The notes beneath the pieces are model-generated. The model saw nothing but the letters and a program-made list of their open reading frames with translations, made no database searches and was not told where the DNA came from. From DATCJA01 sp963814955 (GTDB lineage Bacteria; Acidobacteriota; Vicinamibacteria; Vicinamibacterales; UBA2999): 64,000 nucleotides of DNA. Position 1 is the stretch's first letter. Each line of letters opens with the position of its first letter. Positions 7,605 through 16,155 of this stretch are shown piece after piece. Position numbers and translations under genes: made by a program. The stretch covers positions 186,001 to 250,000 of the forward strand of contig CAWFEX010000012.1 in assembly GCA_963814955.1 (NCBI GenBank), given 5' to 3'.

Positions 7605-8967
7605 GGCCGACCCCTTCATTGCGGTCGTCGGCGCGGAGTGGGCCCGTGCCGACGCGTCGTCGCTCGAACGATACGGTCAGGACGCTCTCGGGATCATTCA
7701 TCCCCCTGACCTCGTCCTCATCCCCGCTGATAACCGCGAAATCGCAGCCATTGCGCGGCTCTGCAACGAGCAGCGCGTCCCCCTTGTGGTGCGCGGGGCG
7801 GGCACCGGCTACACGGGCGGCGCGGTGCCCACGCGTGGTGGCATCATTCTCTCGACCGAACGGCTGAACAGGATCCTCGACATCGACGAAGCGAACCTGC
7901 TCGCGGTCGTGGAACCAGGAGTTGTGACGGGTCATCTCCAGCGTGCCGTCGAGGCCGTGGGCCTCTTTTATCCACCGGACCCGGCCAGTCTCGAAAGCTC
8001 CTCGATTGGTGGCAACGTTGCCGAATGCGCCGGAGGACCGCGCGGCTTCAAGTACGGCAATACCCGGCGGTACGTGCTGGCGCTCGAAGCAGTCTTGCCC
8101 ACAGGCGAAATCATCGAGACGGGCTCGAAGGCCGTGAAAAATGTCGTCGGCTACGACCTCACACAACTGCTGGTCGGTTCGGAGGGGACGCTGGCGATTC
8201 TGACGAAGATTACACTCCGGCTGATTCCCAAACCGCCGGCCCGGTCAACACTGATGGCGCTCTTTACGGAGGTCCAGGCCGCCGTCGAGGCCGTGACCGG
8301 ACTGATTCGCCGGCGTGTCGTACCTGCCACGCTCGAACTCATCGACGCAGAGGCGCTGCGCGCGGTGAGCGCACATCTCGGTCGGGACATCGCGCCGGGG
8401 GGCACGGGCGCGATGTTGATCGTCGAAGTCGATGGCACGCGCGCGGCTGTCGCCGAAGAAATCGACGAGGTTGCGCAATCGTGCCGGGAGGCAGGCGCCA
8501 CTCGCGTCATTCCGGCGGCCGATGACGAGGAGCGCGACCGCCTGTGGACCGCACGCCGGGTCATCTCGATCGCCCTGCGGGCGACCGGCTTGCTGAAAAT
8601 CAATCACGACGTCGTCGTCCCGCGCGGGCGCGTGCCGGAACTGTTCGCGCTGCTCGACGACATTCGCGAGTCCTATCGCCTGCGCGTCGTCGCCTTCGGG
8701 CACGCTGGCGACGGCAATATCCACGTGAACTTCATGGTCGATCGCAGCGATTCCGAGGAGCGCACGCGTGCGACGCATGCCGAGCGCGTTCTCTTCGAGC
8801 GGGTGGTCGCCCTGGAGGGATCGATCAGCGGCGAGCACGGGATCGGTTTCGCGAAAGCGTCATACATCGGAATCGAGCTGTCGCCGGAAGTGATTGCGTT
8901 GATGAAGCGGGTGAAAGCGGCCTTCGATCCGGCCGGGATTCTGAATCCCGGCAAGATCTTTCCGTAG
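7597..8967 (+). CDS. FAD-linked oxidase, GlcD / D-lactate dehydrogenase family
   Basis: This 456-aa flavoprotein of the PCMH-type FAD-binding family oxidises a 2-hydroxy acid such as glycolate or D-lactate. PLVVRGAGTGYTGGAVP and SSIGGNVAECAGGPRG form the FAD site, and VVGYDLTQLLVGSEGTLAI is characteristic. The C-terminal domain has VVAFGHAGDGNIHVNF and SISGEHGIGFAK, conserved in GlcD. GTG 7597 was chosen; it overlaps the aminotransferase stop. No glcE or glcF partner is next to it, so it is either a stand-alone enzyme or its partners are elsewhere. Confidence 0.88.
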   Translation: MLRADPFIAVVGAEWARADASSLERYGQDALGIIHPPDLVLIPADNREIAAIARLCNEQRVPLVVRGAGTGYTGGAVPTRGGIILSTERLNRILDIDEANLLAVVEPGVVTGHLQRAVEAVGLFYPPDPASLESSSIGGNVAECAGGPRGFKYGNTRRYVLALEAVLPTGEIIETGSKAVKNVVGYDLTQLLVGSEGTLAILTKITLRLIPKPPARSTLMALFTEVQAAVEAVTGLIRRRVVPATLELIDAEALRAVSAHLGRDIAPGGTGAMLIVEVDGTRAAVAEEIDEVAQSCREAGATRVIPAADDEERDRLWTARRVISIALRATGLLKINHDVVVPRGRVPELFALLDDIRESYRLRVVAFGHAGDGNIHVNFMVDRSDSEERTRATHAERVLFERVVALEGSISGEHGIGFAKASYIGIELSPEVIALMKRVKAAFDPAGILNPGKIFP

Positions 8968-8972
8968 CGCGG

Positions 8973-10706
8973 CTACCTGTTTGCCACCAGAAGAACCCGG
9001 TCGAGATCCTGAGCTGGCAGCGGTGACAGCAGCGTGCGAAGACGCACGTTGCCGGTATCGAGATATTGGACTTCGCCGAGTCGTATCGTGCTGAGGCCGG
9101 CAATGGTTTCAAGGCGCGGCAAGTCCGCGGCGCGCACTACGAGCAGCACGCGCTCCGGCGATCGCAGAAAGTCGAGAGCGTTACTTTCATTGAACAGGTC
9201 GACCTGCCTGAATCGCGTGTAGAACACGAGATTTCTGACCAGCACCTGATAGACACCGACCGGTTCCCCTGAATGGCGGTGCGTGCGGACCAGTTGCGCC
9301 ATCCGCTCGACCGGCTCGGGTCTGGCGCCCGCCAGCGCGCCGAATTGCACCGACAGCAGCAGCGCTGCGCCACAGATGGTCATCGTGGTGGGCAGCAGTC
9401 GCCATCGCCGGGCGGCGGCGAGCCAGGCAAGAACACACGCCGAGGCGCCGATCAGGATGAGCCCTGCGTTCGTCAGAACGGGCGATGCGTTGATAAAGAG
9501 AGGCGCCGCCCGAACGAGAAGAACCGCCAATGTTGCGTAGAGCACTGCGGTTGCGAACGTGGCGATGGTCAGCATCCGTTGAGGAGTCCGATCAACATCG
9601 TGGATGCGCCTGGTAATCGTACGCGCCAGCATGATTCCAAGTGGAGGCAATACCGGAAGAATGTACCGCGGCTGCTTTCCGATCGAGAGCGTGAAGAAAA
9701 GGAGCGGCACGATCGACCAGATCAGGAGGCGCCAATCATTGATGCCGAGCGGCCGACGGCGCAGGACGGTGTCGCGCAACGACTGCCACGGCAGCATGGC
9801 GATGTACATCGACCAGGGCAGCATTCCGCCAATGACAATGGGGACATAAAACCAGACAGGTCTCGGCGCATTGAAGCGGTCGGTCGTGAAACGCTCGAAG
9901 TTGTCGCCCACGAAAAAGCTCTGGAGGTAGGCGACGCCGTGTTCGGACACCATGGCCAAGTACCATGGAACCCCAATCACGGTAAACGCGGCCGCGGCAA
10001 GCGCGATGTCCTTCAAACGAATGTCGGTGAATCTGCGTTCGCGCCACCAGATTGGGACCAGCACGATCGCGGGAATTGCGACGGCGAGCGGTCCCTTCAT
10101 GACAAACCCGAGACCCGCCGCGGCACCGGCAAGGAGCGGCCGCTTCTCGAGCCCACACCACATCGTCAGCGTAATGAAGAACGCCAGCGGGAGATCGGGG
10201 AGGGCAGATCGGGCCATCGCGAAGCACCCGCCGCAGGTGGCGACGATAGCGGCGGCAAGCCACGCCGCCTCATCGGGCGGCCCTGTTGCTTCGTGATTGA
10301 GTCGGCGGGCGATCGCCCACGTCAACAGCACCAGTCCGATGCCGGACAACGACGACCATAGCCGCGCAGCGAGCTCCGTCGGTCCGAAGACGAGATAGGT
10401 GGCTGCCGTCAACCAGTAGTAGAGCACCGGCTTCTGCCAGCGATCCGAATAGTTGAAATGCGGTGTCAGCCAGTCGCCGCTTTCAACCATCTCGCGCGCC
10501 GCTTCCGCGTAAAACCCCTCGTCGGAGTCGGTGATCGCGGGGCGCCCGAGGCCGAGGAAGAACGTCAGCGATGAGAGCAGCAGCAGGGTGAGGACGGGCC
10601 GCCGTATTCCTCGGCGCAGCTCGGGATGTCCTGACCCTTCGGCATGCTCAGGATCACCCCGAGCAGGGTCGAGGGGTGAGGGCGAGTGGACGCGCACTGG
10701 GGCCAT
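8973..10706 (-). CDS. ArnT-like glycosyltransferase (GT-C fold, PMT/GT39 type)
   Basis: This 577-aa polytopic inner-membrane protein has about ten or more hydrophobic segments. It likely transfers a sugar from a polyprenyl-phosphate donor to a lipid or protein on the periplasmic side. The early loop ITDSDEGFYAEAAREMV carries the acidic DE pair typical of GT-C catalytic sites, followed by KPVLYYWLTA. It is convergent with glcD. The first 35 residues are low-complexity and encoded by an intergenic-type repeat (10632-10678), so the real start may be further in. The acceptor is unknown. Confidence 0.8.
   Translation of the reverse strand: MAPVRVHSPSPLDPARGDPEHAEGSGHPELRRGIRRPVLTLLLLSSLTFFLGLGRPAITDSDEGFYAEAAREMVESGDWLTPHFNYSDRWQKPVLYYWLTAATYLVFGPTELAARLWSSLSGIGLVLLTWAIARRLNHEATGPPDEAAWLAAAIVATCGGCFAMARSALPDLPLAFFITLTMWCGLEKRPLLAGAAAGLGFVMKGPLAVAIPAIVLVPIWWRERRFTDIRLKDIALAAAAFTVIGVPWYLAMVSEHGVAYLQSFFVGDNFERFTTDRFNAPRPVWFYVPIVIGGMLPWSMYIAMLPWQSLRDTVLRRRPLGINDWRLLIWSIVPLLFFTLSIGKQPRYILPVLPPLGIMLARTITRRIHDVDRTPQRMLTIATFATAVLYATLAVLLVRAAPLFINASPVLTNAGLILIGASACVLAWLAAARRWRLLPTTMTICGAALLLSVQFGALAGARPEPVERMAQLVRTHRHSGEPVGVYQVLVRNLVFYTRFRQVDLFNESNALDFLRSPERVLLVVRAADLPRLETIAGLSTIRLGEVQYLDTGNVRLRTLLSPLPAQDLDRVLLVANR
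10632..10678. repeat. Imperfect palindromic repeat within the GT39 5' end
   Basis: CCCTTCGGCATGCTC is answered by GAGCAGGGTCGAGGGG across a short loop. This resembles dispersed CTTCGACAAGCTCAGG-type palindromes of many soil bacteria. It is translated here as the N-terminus of the glycosyltransferase, which argues that this part is either non-coding or a recent addition. Confidence 0.5.
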
Positions 10707-10784
10707 TCTAGCGAACGTCGCTCACGCCCTGTGCATCAACCGCGAAGGACGCACCACGCACAAGCACCCGGGAGCCCCGCCTGT

Positions 10785-10790
10785 CATAAT
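10785..10790 (+). promoter_or_regulatory. Candidate -10 element (CATAAT) for a leaderless start
   Basis: CATAAT lies seven bases before the ATG at 10798 and no Shine-Dalgarno sequence fits between. Transcription would begin at or next to the A of the start codon. Confidence 0.45.
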
Positions 10791-10797
10791 TCGTTAT

Positions 10798-11169
10798 ATG
10801 TCCAGAACGATCGCGGTCGTCGGGGCGTCGAGCGACCGCCGCAAGTTCGGGAACAAGGCTCTGCGGGCGTTCCAGGCCGAGGGCTATCGAGTGATTCCGG
10901 TCAATCCCAACGAGCGCGAGGTCGAAGGGATGCAGACGTACAACTCGGTGCTCGACGTGCCCGACGCCATAGATATGGCCACTGTTTACGTGCAGCCCGA
11001 CGTTGCCGTGCGGCTTCTGTCGGAGTTTGAACAGAAGGCGATACCGGAAATCTGGATCAATCCTGGTGCCGAGAGCGCGGAACTGTTTGCCGAAGCCCGC
11101 CGCAGAAAGCTGAACGTGATTGCCGCGTGCAGCATCGTCGCGATCGGCCGCAATCCGTACTCACTCTAA
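10798..11169 (+). CDS. CoA-binding domain protein (YccU-like)
   Basis: This 123-aa Rossmann-fold protein matches the CoA_binding family. It has the dinucleotide-type loop VVGASSDRRKFGNKA near the N-terminus, VIPVNPNEREVEGM, IDMATVYVQPD and IWINPGAESAEL. Relatives bind coenzyme A or an acyl-CoA, but their cellular role is not settled. It stands alone, divergent from the glycosyltransferase, with a probable leaderless start. Confidence 0.85.
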   Translation: MSRTIAVVGASSDRRKFGNKALRAFQAEGYRVIPVNPNEREVEGMQTYNSVLDVPDAIDMATVYVQPDVAVRLLSEFEQKAIPEIWINPGAESAELFAEARRRKLNVIAACSIVAIGRNPYSL

Positions 11170-11212
11170 AGTAGCCTTAAGGCGCCTACGGTGCCTGGAG
11201 CCACAACCGCAG

Positions 11213-11233
11213 GGCGGGCCTTTACGGCCCGCC
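11213..11233. terminator. Strong GC hairpin between two genes
   Basis: GGCGGGCC-TTTAC-GGCCCGCC forms a perfect eight-pair stem 44 bases after the CoA-binding gene. There is no T-run, so it is a hairpin repeat or a non-canonical terminator. Confidence 0.45.
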
Positions 11234-11274
11234 TAGCGCGGCGTAAAGCGCGAGCCCTACGTGAGTTATCAAAC

Positions 11275-11505
11275 ATGATCACCATCCGTCTTCGCAAAAA
11301 CGGGCCGTATGTGATTGAGAGTGACGAAGTGCAGATCGTCGACTGGAATGGCGTCCCGTACAAAATTGGGCGCCGACCGGTCGCATTGTGCCGGTGCGGC
11401 GCCTCAACTACCAAGCCGTTCTGTGACGGCACGCACTCGAGAAAGGGCTTTCAGGCGGCCGAAGCCGCAGTTCCGGATTCGCAGGACAAGCCTGCGAATC
11501 CGTGA
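11275..11505 (+). CDS. CDGSH iron-sulfur domain protein (76 aa)
   Basis: This small 2Fe-2S protein carries the full mitoNEET-type ligand set C-x-C-x2-S-x3-P-x-C-D-G-x-H, here CRCGASTTKPFCDGTH at about 47-62. Three cysteines and one histidine hold a redox-active, labile cluster. The N-terminus MITIRLRKNGPYVIE is typical of bacterial single-domain forms. ATG 11275 was chosen because residues upstream are translated hairpin. Its role may be electron or cluster transfer; the partner is not evident. Confidence 0.88.
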   Translation: MITIRLRKNGPYVIESDEVQIVDWNGVPYKIGRRPVALCRCGASTTKPFCDGTHSRKGFQAAEAAVPDSQDKPANP

Positions 11506-11529
11506 ATCCTCGAGGCGGAGCCTCGCTAG

Positions 11530-12390
11530 CTACTGCACTGGCACCTGCACGAAGAACGGCGTCGCAAGCGTTGCCGCGATGTCGGTTCCCGCTGCCAGTG
11601 TGACTTCGCGGCCGCGCGTCGCCAGGACGACGCCGGTGCCCGCGGCGCCGCCGATTGCTGCGCCCTTCGCAGCACCAGATCCGCCCCCGAGAATCCCGCC
11701 GATGATTGCACCACCAACGGCGCCAGCGCCCACCTTCGTCGCATCCTCGCCCTTGGTCGCTTCTCCTTCGAACGTAATCGGGTTGGTCCTGAAATCTTCG
11801 CGTCCACCATCGACTTCGGCTTCGGTGAACCGGAAGGTCAGGCGCGAGCGGCCCTGAATGCGACCGGCTCGGGCAACGTCAATGACATTCCCGTTCAATA
11901 CGGTTCCCGCTAGCAGCACCGTGTAGCCATCGACGACAACCGATTCACGCAGCCGGGCGCGGACCGGCGTTTCGACCTGCGCTGTCTCGGACGACACCGC
12001 CGTCAACAGCTCGAGGGAGAGCCCAGTGTTCGCGGGCGCCGTTACCTCGCGGAATCGCGGAGCCGCCGGACGTGCGGGAGCCGCCGCCGGGGGCGGGGCT
12101 GAGACGCTCGCTGGGGCAGGTGCCAAAGCCTCGGCGACGGGTGCCGGGCGAGGCGCTGCCGGGCGCGCGGCGGGCGAATCACGTCGCGTGGCGACTGGCG
12201 CTGACCTGTCCTGACTCGGCGACGGTCCCTGTACGGCCGGAGCGTTTTCCGTAACCGGCTGCACGGGCGCGGCGGCCTCGACTGCCGGCGCGTTCAGATC
12301 GAAATTCTGGGTATTTTCGGGCGTACCGCTGCCGCATCCGATCAGGAATGCCGAGCAAAACAGGGTCGCCGCGGTCCAGGACGTTTTCAT
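11530..12390 (-). CDS. Lipoprotein with Ala/Pro-rich linker and glycine-zipper C-terminus
   Basis: A lipoprotein signal ends in the lipobox FLIGC (Cys about 19). Residues 25-115 form an Ala/Pro-rich low-complexity linker. The folded part includes RLRESVVVDGYTVLLAGT and a glycine-zipper stretch (GAVGGAIIGGILGGGSG...), typical of membrane-inserting outer-membrane lipoproteins. The protein is 286 aa and likely sits in the cell envelope. I cannot assign a specific function. Confidence 0.75.
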   Translation of the reverse strand: MKTSWTAATLFCSAFLIGCGSGTPENTQNFDLNAPAVEAAAPVQPVTENAPAVQGPSPSQDRSAPVATRRDSPAARPAAPRPAPVAEALAPAPASVSAPPPAAAPARPAAPRFREVTAPANTGLSLELLTAVSSETAQVETPVRARLRESVVVDGYTVLLAGTVLNGNVIDVARAGRIQGRSRLTFRFTEAEVDGGREDFRTNPITFEGEATKGEDATKVGAGAVGGAIIGGILGGGSGAAKGAAIGGAAGTGVVLATRGREVTLAAGTDIAATLATPFFVQVPVQ

Positions 12391-12447
12391 GACTTCACTC
12401 CTTCACCTCGACCGGGGGCAAGGATCGGACCAGGTCAAGCATGTCGA

Positions 12448-12483
12448 GGGTCAGACCCGGGGTCTGACCCCGGGTCTGACCCT
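12448..12483. repeat. GGGTCTGACCC palindromic repeat
   Basis: Three consecutive GGGTCAGACCC / GGGTCTGACCC palindromes joined by G/C runs. The same element recurs at 30153-30190. Each unit can form a short hairpin. It lies in the 200-base gap before ilvB, in which I see no leader peptide or other gene. Confidence 0.8.
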
Positions 12484-12590
12484 CTATGACGGGCTGCAGT
12501 CGCCGTCGCCCGCGGCGTATCACGATCGCTTATCGTCATCGAATAACTATCAATTTGACGAATGGCTCGCCATCAGGCAGACTGGCCAGC

Positions 12591-14312
12591 ATGGCGAAAC
12601 GTACCGGCGCACAGATCATCTGGGAATGCCTGGTGCACGAAGGCGCGCATACCGTCTTCGGGTATCCGGGCGGCGCGATCCTGCCAGCCTACGACGCGAT
12701 GCTGGACTATCCCGTTCGGCATGTGCTGGTTCGCCATGAACAGGGCGCGACCCACATGGCCGATGGATTTGCCAGGGCCGGCGGCGGCGTCGGCGTCGCC
12801 ATTGCCACCTCGGGACCGGGCGCAACGAACATGGTGACCGGCATCGCCACCGCCATGATGGATTCGTCGCCCATCGTGTGCATCACCGGACAGGTTCCAA
12901 GCAAGCTCATCGGGTACGACGCGTTTCAGGAAACCGACATCACCGGCATTACGCTGCCAATCACAAAGCACAGCTACCTGGTGACGCGGGTGGAAGACAT
13001 CATGCCGGCAATGAAGGAAGCATTCCACCTGGCAAAGTCAGGACGGCCGGGTCCGGTACTTGTGGATATCACCAAGGATGCGCAGCAGGCGTCGATTGAC
13101 TGGACGTGGGATTCCACGCCGGTCCGGATGCGCGGCTATCGCGCCGATCGTCCGGTTACGCGCGAGGATCTCACGAAGGCCACAGACCTGATTCGAGAGT
13201 CCCGCAGGCCGGTAATCCTTGCGGGCCAGGGCGTCATCCAGAGCGGCGCCACCAGCGAGCTGCTCGCTCTCGCCGAACGGATTCACGCGCCGATTGCCAT
13301 GACGCTCCTGGGTCTGGGCGGCGTGCCCGCCAGTCATTCGCTGAATCTCGGCATGATGGGCATGCACGGTGAGGCATGGGTGAATCATGCGATTCAGGAA
13401 GCCGACCTGCTGCTGGCATTCGGCATGCGGTTCGACGATCGCGTCACCGGGAACATCAAGACGTACGCGCCACACGCCAGGAAGATTCACGTCGATATCG
13501 ACCCGTCGGAAATCAACAAGAACGTCATTGCCGATGCCGCCATTGTCGGCGACCTGCGAGAGACGCTCGCGGACTTGCTCAACGTGCTCGAGCCGGCCGA
13601 TCACGCTCCCTGGCTCGCGTACATCGACTCAATGAAGGGCGATGCCGCGGTTCGCGATATTCAGAAGCTGCCAGACACCGGTCATCTGTACGCGGCGCAC
13701 GTCATCAACGACATCTGGCGCATTACCGGCGGCAACGCCATTGTCGTGACGGATGTCGGCCAGCACCAGATGTGGGAAGCGCAGTACTACCACCACGAAA
13801 CGCCGCGGTCGCTTGTCACCTCGGGCGGCCTCGGGACGATGGGCTTTGCACTGCCGGCGGCGATCGGCGCGAAGATCGCGCGTCCGGATGCGGAAGTATG
13901 GGCGATCGTAGGAGATGGCGGTTTTCAGATGACCCAGGCGGAGCTGACAACCGCCGCGCAGGAAGGGGTCAAGGTCAACGTCGCCATCATCAACAACGGC
14001 TACCTCGGGATGGTGCGGCAGTGGCAGGAATTCTTCTACGAACGGCGCTATGCCGCCACACCGCTCCGGAGCCCCGACTTCGTGAAGATTGCCGAGGCAC
14101 ACGGGTTAGAGGGTCTTCGCGTCGAAAAGCGGAGCGAGGTTGCCGACATCGTCGAGCGCGCCCGCACCCTGGAAGGCACGGTTCTGATTGACTTCCGAGT
14201 GGAGCAGGAGGATAGCGTGTACCCGATGGTGCCGGCCGGCGCCGACCTTCACGCGATGATTCGCCGCCCGGAGCGTTCCGTGCTCGCTGAGACCGGTGCT
14301 GATCCGATTTGA
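12591..14312 (+). CDS. ilvB: Acetolactate synthase, large catalytic subunit
   Basis: This ThDP- and FAD-dependent enzyme condenses pyruvate with pyruvate or 2-oxobutyrate, the first common step to valine, leucine and isoleucine (573 aa). The catalytic glutamate is in RHEQGATHMADG (about residue 50). The ThDP/Mg motif GDGGFQMTQAEL...NNGYLGMVRQWQ starts at about 441. ATG 12591 was chosen by homology; the ORF upstream is repeat-derived. The regulatory subunit ilvN follows after 78 bases. Confidence 0.96.
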   Translation: MAKRTGAQIIWECLVHEGAHTVFGYPGGAILPAYDAMLDYPVRHVLVRHEQGATHMADGFARAGGGVGVAIATSGPGATNMVTGIATAMMDSSPIVCITGQVPSKLIGYDAFQETDITGITLPITKHSYLVTRVEDIMPAMKEAFHLAKSGRPGPVLVDITKDAQQASIDWTWDSTPVRMRGYRADRPVTREDLTKATDLIRESRRPVILAGQGVIQSGATSELLALAERIHAPIAMTLLGLGGVPASHSLNLGMMGMHGEAWVNHAIQEADLLLAFGMRFDDRVTGNIKTYAPHARKIHVDIDPSEINKNVIADAAIVGDLRETLADLLNVLEPADHAPWLAYIDSMKGDAAVRDIQKLPDTGHLYAAHVINDIWRITGGNAIVVTDVGQHQMWEAQYYHHETPRSLVTSGGLGTMGFALPAAIGAKIARPDAEVWAIVGDGGFQMTQAELTTAAQEGVKVNVAIINNGYLGMVRQWQEFFYERRYAATPLRSPDFVKIAEAHGLEGLRVEKRSEVADIVERARTLEGTVLIDFRVEQEDSVYPMVPAGADLHAMIRRPERSVLAETGADPI

Positions 14313-14338
14313 AAAAGGCCAAAGCCGAGTATTAGTAG

Positions 14339-14360
14339 GGGCCGACCTTTAGGTCGGCCC
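14339..14360. repeat. GGGCCGACCT hairpin between ilvB and ilvN
   Basis: GGGCCGACCT-TT-AGGTCGGCCC is a perfect ten-pair stem with a two-base loop. It has no T-run and lies inside an operon, so a dispersed hairpin repeat is more likely than a terminator, though partial attenuation is possible. Confidence 0.55.
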
Positions 14361-14390
14361 AGCAGCAAAAGCCTTTCAAGAGTTCGCCCA

Positions 14391-14891
14391 ATGCATCACA
14401 CCCTCGTCGCCCTTGTTGAAGACAAGCCCGGCGTCCTCAATCGGGTTGCGTCGCTCTTTCGACGCCGCAATTTCAATATCGAGTCGCTGACCGTCGGTCG
14501 CACCGCCGAGCCCGGGATCTCGCGGATGACGATCGTGATCGACAGCGATCAGGCGAGCGCCGAACGCGTCACGGCGTACCTTTATAAGCTCGTCAACGTC
14601 CTGCAGGTGGAAGATCTCGGCGCTGTGCCCGCTGTCGCGCGCGATCTGGCGCTCGTGAAAGTGGCCGTTGCCGGGCACGATCGCGCGGCGCTCTTGCGCG
14701 TCGTGGACGAAACACGAGCCCACATCGTCGATACTGGCGAGCAGACAATGACACTCGAGATTACGGGAGAGCCACCGCACGTCGATGCCGTGATCAGCCG
14801 CCTCGAGCCGCTCGGCATCATCGAGATGGTGCGGACGGGGCAGGTGGCGATGCGACGGGGAGACACGGCGCTGTCGGCGGCGCAAATCTAA
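14391..14891 (+). CDS. ilvN: Acetolactate synthase, small regulatory subunit
   Basis: This 166-aa subunit activates IlvB and carries the valine feedback site. An N-terminal ACT domain HTLVALVEDKPGVLNRVASL...FNIESLTVGRTAEPG is followed by the C-terminal small-subunit domain with LEITGEPPHVDAVISRL. Both full domains are present, so it is the long bacterial form (ilvN/ilvH type). It lies between ilvB and ilvC. Confidence 0.96.
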   Translation: MHHTLVALVEDKPGVLNRVASLFRRRNFNIESLTVGRTAEPGISRMTIVIDSDQASAERVTAYLYKLVNVLQVEDLGAVPAVARDLALVKVAVAGHDRAALLRVVDETRAHIVDTGEQTMTLEITGEPPHVDAVISRLEPLGIIEMVRTGQVAMRRGDTALSAAQI

Positions 14892-14892
14892 T

Positions 14893-15003
14893 AGATTTAC
14901 GAATTGACGGATTTACGAATTTACGGATTGACGAATTTGACGTTGGCTTCAATTGTTCAATGAAATCCGTCAATTCGTAGATTCGTAAATTCGTGAATTC
15001 ACG
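14893..15003. repeat. AT-rich octamer array in inverted arms between ilvN and ilvC
   Basis: The left arm (14893-14943) is built from eight-base units of the form ACGRATTK. The right arm (14961-15003) has reverse-complement units such as AATTCGTA and AATCCGTC. The arms can pair over most of their length around a loop near GGCTTCAATTGTTCAATG. The low GC content is unlike the surrounding genes. Confidence 0.85.
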
Positions 15004-15028
15004 TACTTCGCAAGGTTCAGGAGCAGAC

Positions 15029-16048
15029 ATGGCGACGATGTATTACGACAGGGACGCGGACATCCAGTTGATCCGCAAGAAGAAGGTGGCGGTGATTGGC
15101 TACGGATCGCAGGGGCACGCGCACGCGCTGAACTTGAAGGACAGCGGCGTTGATGTGGTCGTCGGTCTGCCGGGCACGAGCAAATCGGTCGAGAAGGCGC
15201 GGACGGCGGGACTCAACGTGCTGAGCATCGCGGACGCGTCGAAATGGGCCGACGTGATCATGATTCTCGTTCCCGATCAGCATCAGGCCAAGGTCTACAC
15301 CGCCGATATCAAGGAACACCTCACAGCAGGGAAGATGCTGATGTTCGCGCACGGGTTCGCGGTGCGCTTCAACTGGATCGTCCCGCCGAAAGACGTTGAT
15401 GTGACGATGGTGGCGCCCAAGGCGCCAGGGCACCGCGTACGCGAAGTGTTCGAAGAAGGCGGCGGCACTCCCGGTCTGCTGGCGGTCCACCAGGACGTGA
15501 CCGGACAGGGCAGAGCGCTGGCGCTTTCTTACGCGCGGGCAATTGGCTGCACTCGCGCGGGCGTCATTGAAACGACGTTTGCGGAGGAGACGGAAACCGA
15601 TCTCTTCGGCGAGCAGGCGGTGCTGTGTGGCGGCACGAGCGCGCTGGTGAAGGCAGGCTTCGAAACTCTCATCGAGGCAGGATATCAGCCGGAGATTGCG
15701 TACTTCGAATGTCTCCATGAGCTCAAGCTGATCGTCGATCTGATGTATCGCGGGGGCCTCGCCTACATGCGCTATTCGATCAGCGATACGGCCGAGTACG
15801 GCGACTACACCGCGGGCTCACGCATCGTGACTGACGAGACGAAGGCGACGATGCGGCAGCTCCTCAAAGAGATTCAATCGGGCGAATTCGCAAAGAAGTG
15901 GATCAACGAGAACGAGACCGGATGTCAGAATTTCAAGGCGATGCGTGAGCGCGATCGCAATCATCCGGTCGAGATCGTGGGCTCCAAGCTTCGCGACATG
16001 ATGCCGTTTCTGGATCCGGTCAAGCTGCCGCAGCCGGCATCGGTCTAG
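15029..16048 (+). CDS. ilvC: Ketol-acid reductoisomerase
   Basis: IlvC uses NADPH and Mg2+ to isomerise and reduce acetohydroxy acids in branched-chain amino acid synthesis. It is a 339-aa class I enzyme. The nucleotide loop is VIGYGSQGHAHALNLKDSG, and metal/substrate residues lie in AEETETDLFGEQAVLCGG and ECLHELKLIVDLMYRGG. ATG 15029 follows CAGGAG. The stretch at residues 114-118 (AHGFAVRF) is an acceptable variant of the usual AHGFNI. Confidence 0.96.
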   Translation: MATMYYDRDADIQLIRKKKVAVIGYGSQGHAHALNLKDSGVDVVVGLPGTSKSVEKARTAGLNVLSIADASKWADVIMILVPDQHQAKVYTADIKEHLTAGKMLMFAHGFAVRFNWIVPPKDVDVTMVAPKAPGHRVREVFEEGGGTPGLLAVHQDVTGQGRALALSYARAIGCTRAGVIETTFAEETETDLFGEQAVLCGGTSALVKAGFETLIEAGYQPEIAYFECLHELKLIVDLMYRGGLAYMRYSISDTAEYGDYTAGSRIVTDETKATMRQLLKEIQSGEFAKKWINENETGCQNFKAMRERDRNHPVEIVGSKLRDMMPFLDPVKLPQPASV

Positions 16049-16052
16049 CTGG

Positions 16053-16080
16053 TAGGTCGTAGGCGGTAGCTGGTAGCGCG
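16053..16080. repeat. Short TAGNNNG heptamer array after ilvC
   Basis: Four seven-base units (TAGGTCG, TAGGCGG, TAGCTGG, TAGCGCG) follow the ilvC stop directly. The period is the same seven bases as other intergenic arrays here, with a different core. Confidence 0.6.
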
Positions 16081-16155
16081 CTGCCGGGCCACCTTCCGTA
16101 CGTGGGCCGAGTTCCGCAGCGCTAGAACGATTCAGGCGCTGCGGACCCGGCGATC

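Noticed and set aside
9273..10361. Plus-strand 362-aa reading frame opposite the glycosyltransferase
   Set aside because: Highly charged, no homology, and typical antisense shadow of a membrane-protein gene in GC-rich DNA.
12391..12590. Leader-peptide attenuator or T-box before ilvB
   Set aside because: No run of Leu/Val/Ile codons in a short reading frame and no T-box core; the space is mostly a palindromic repeat.
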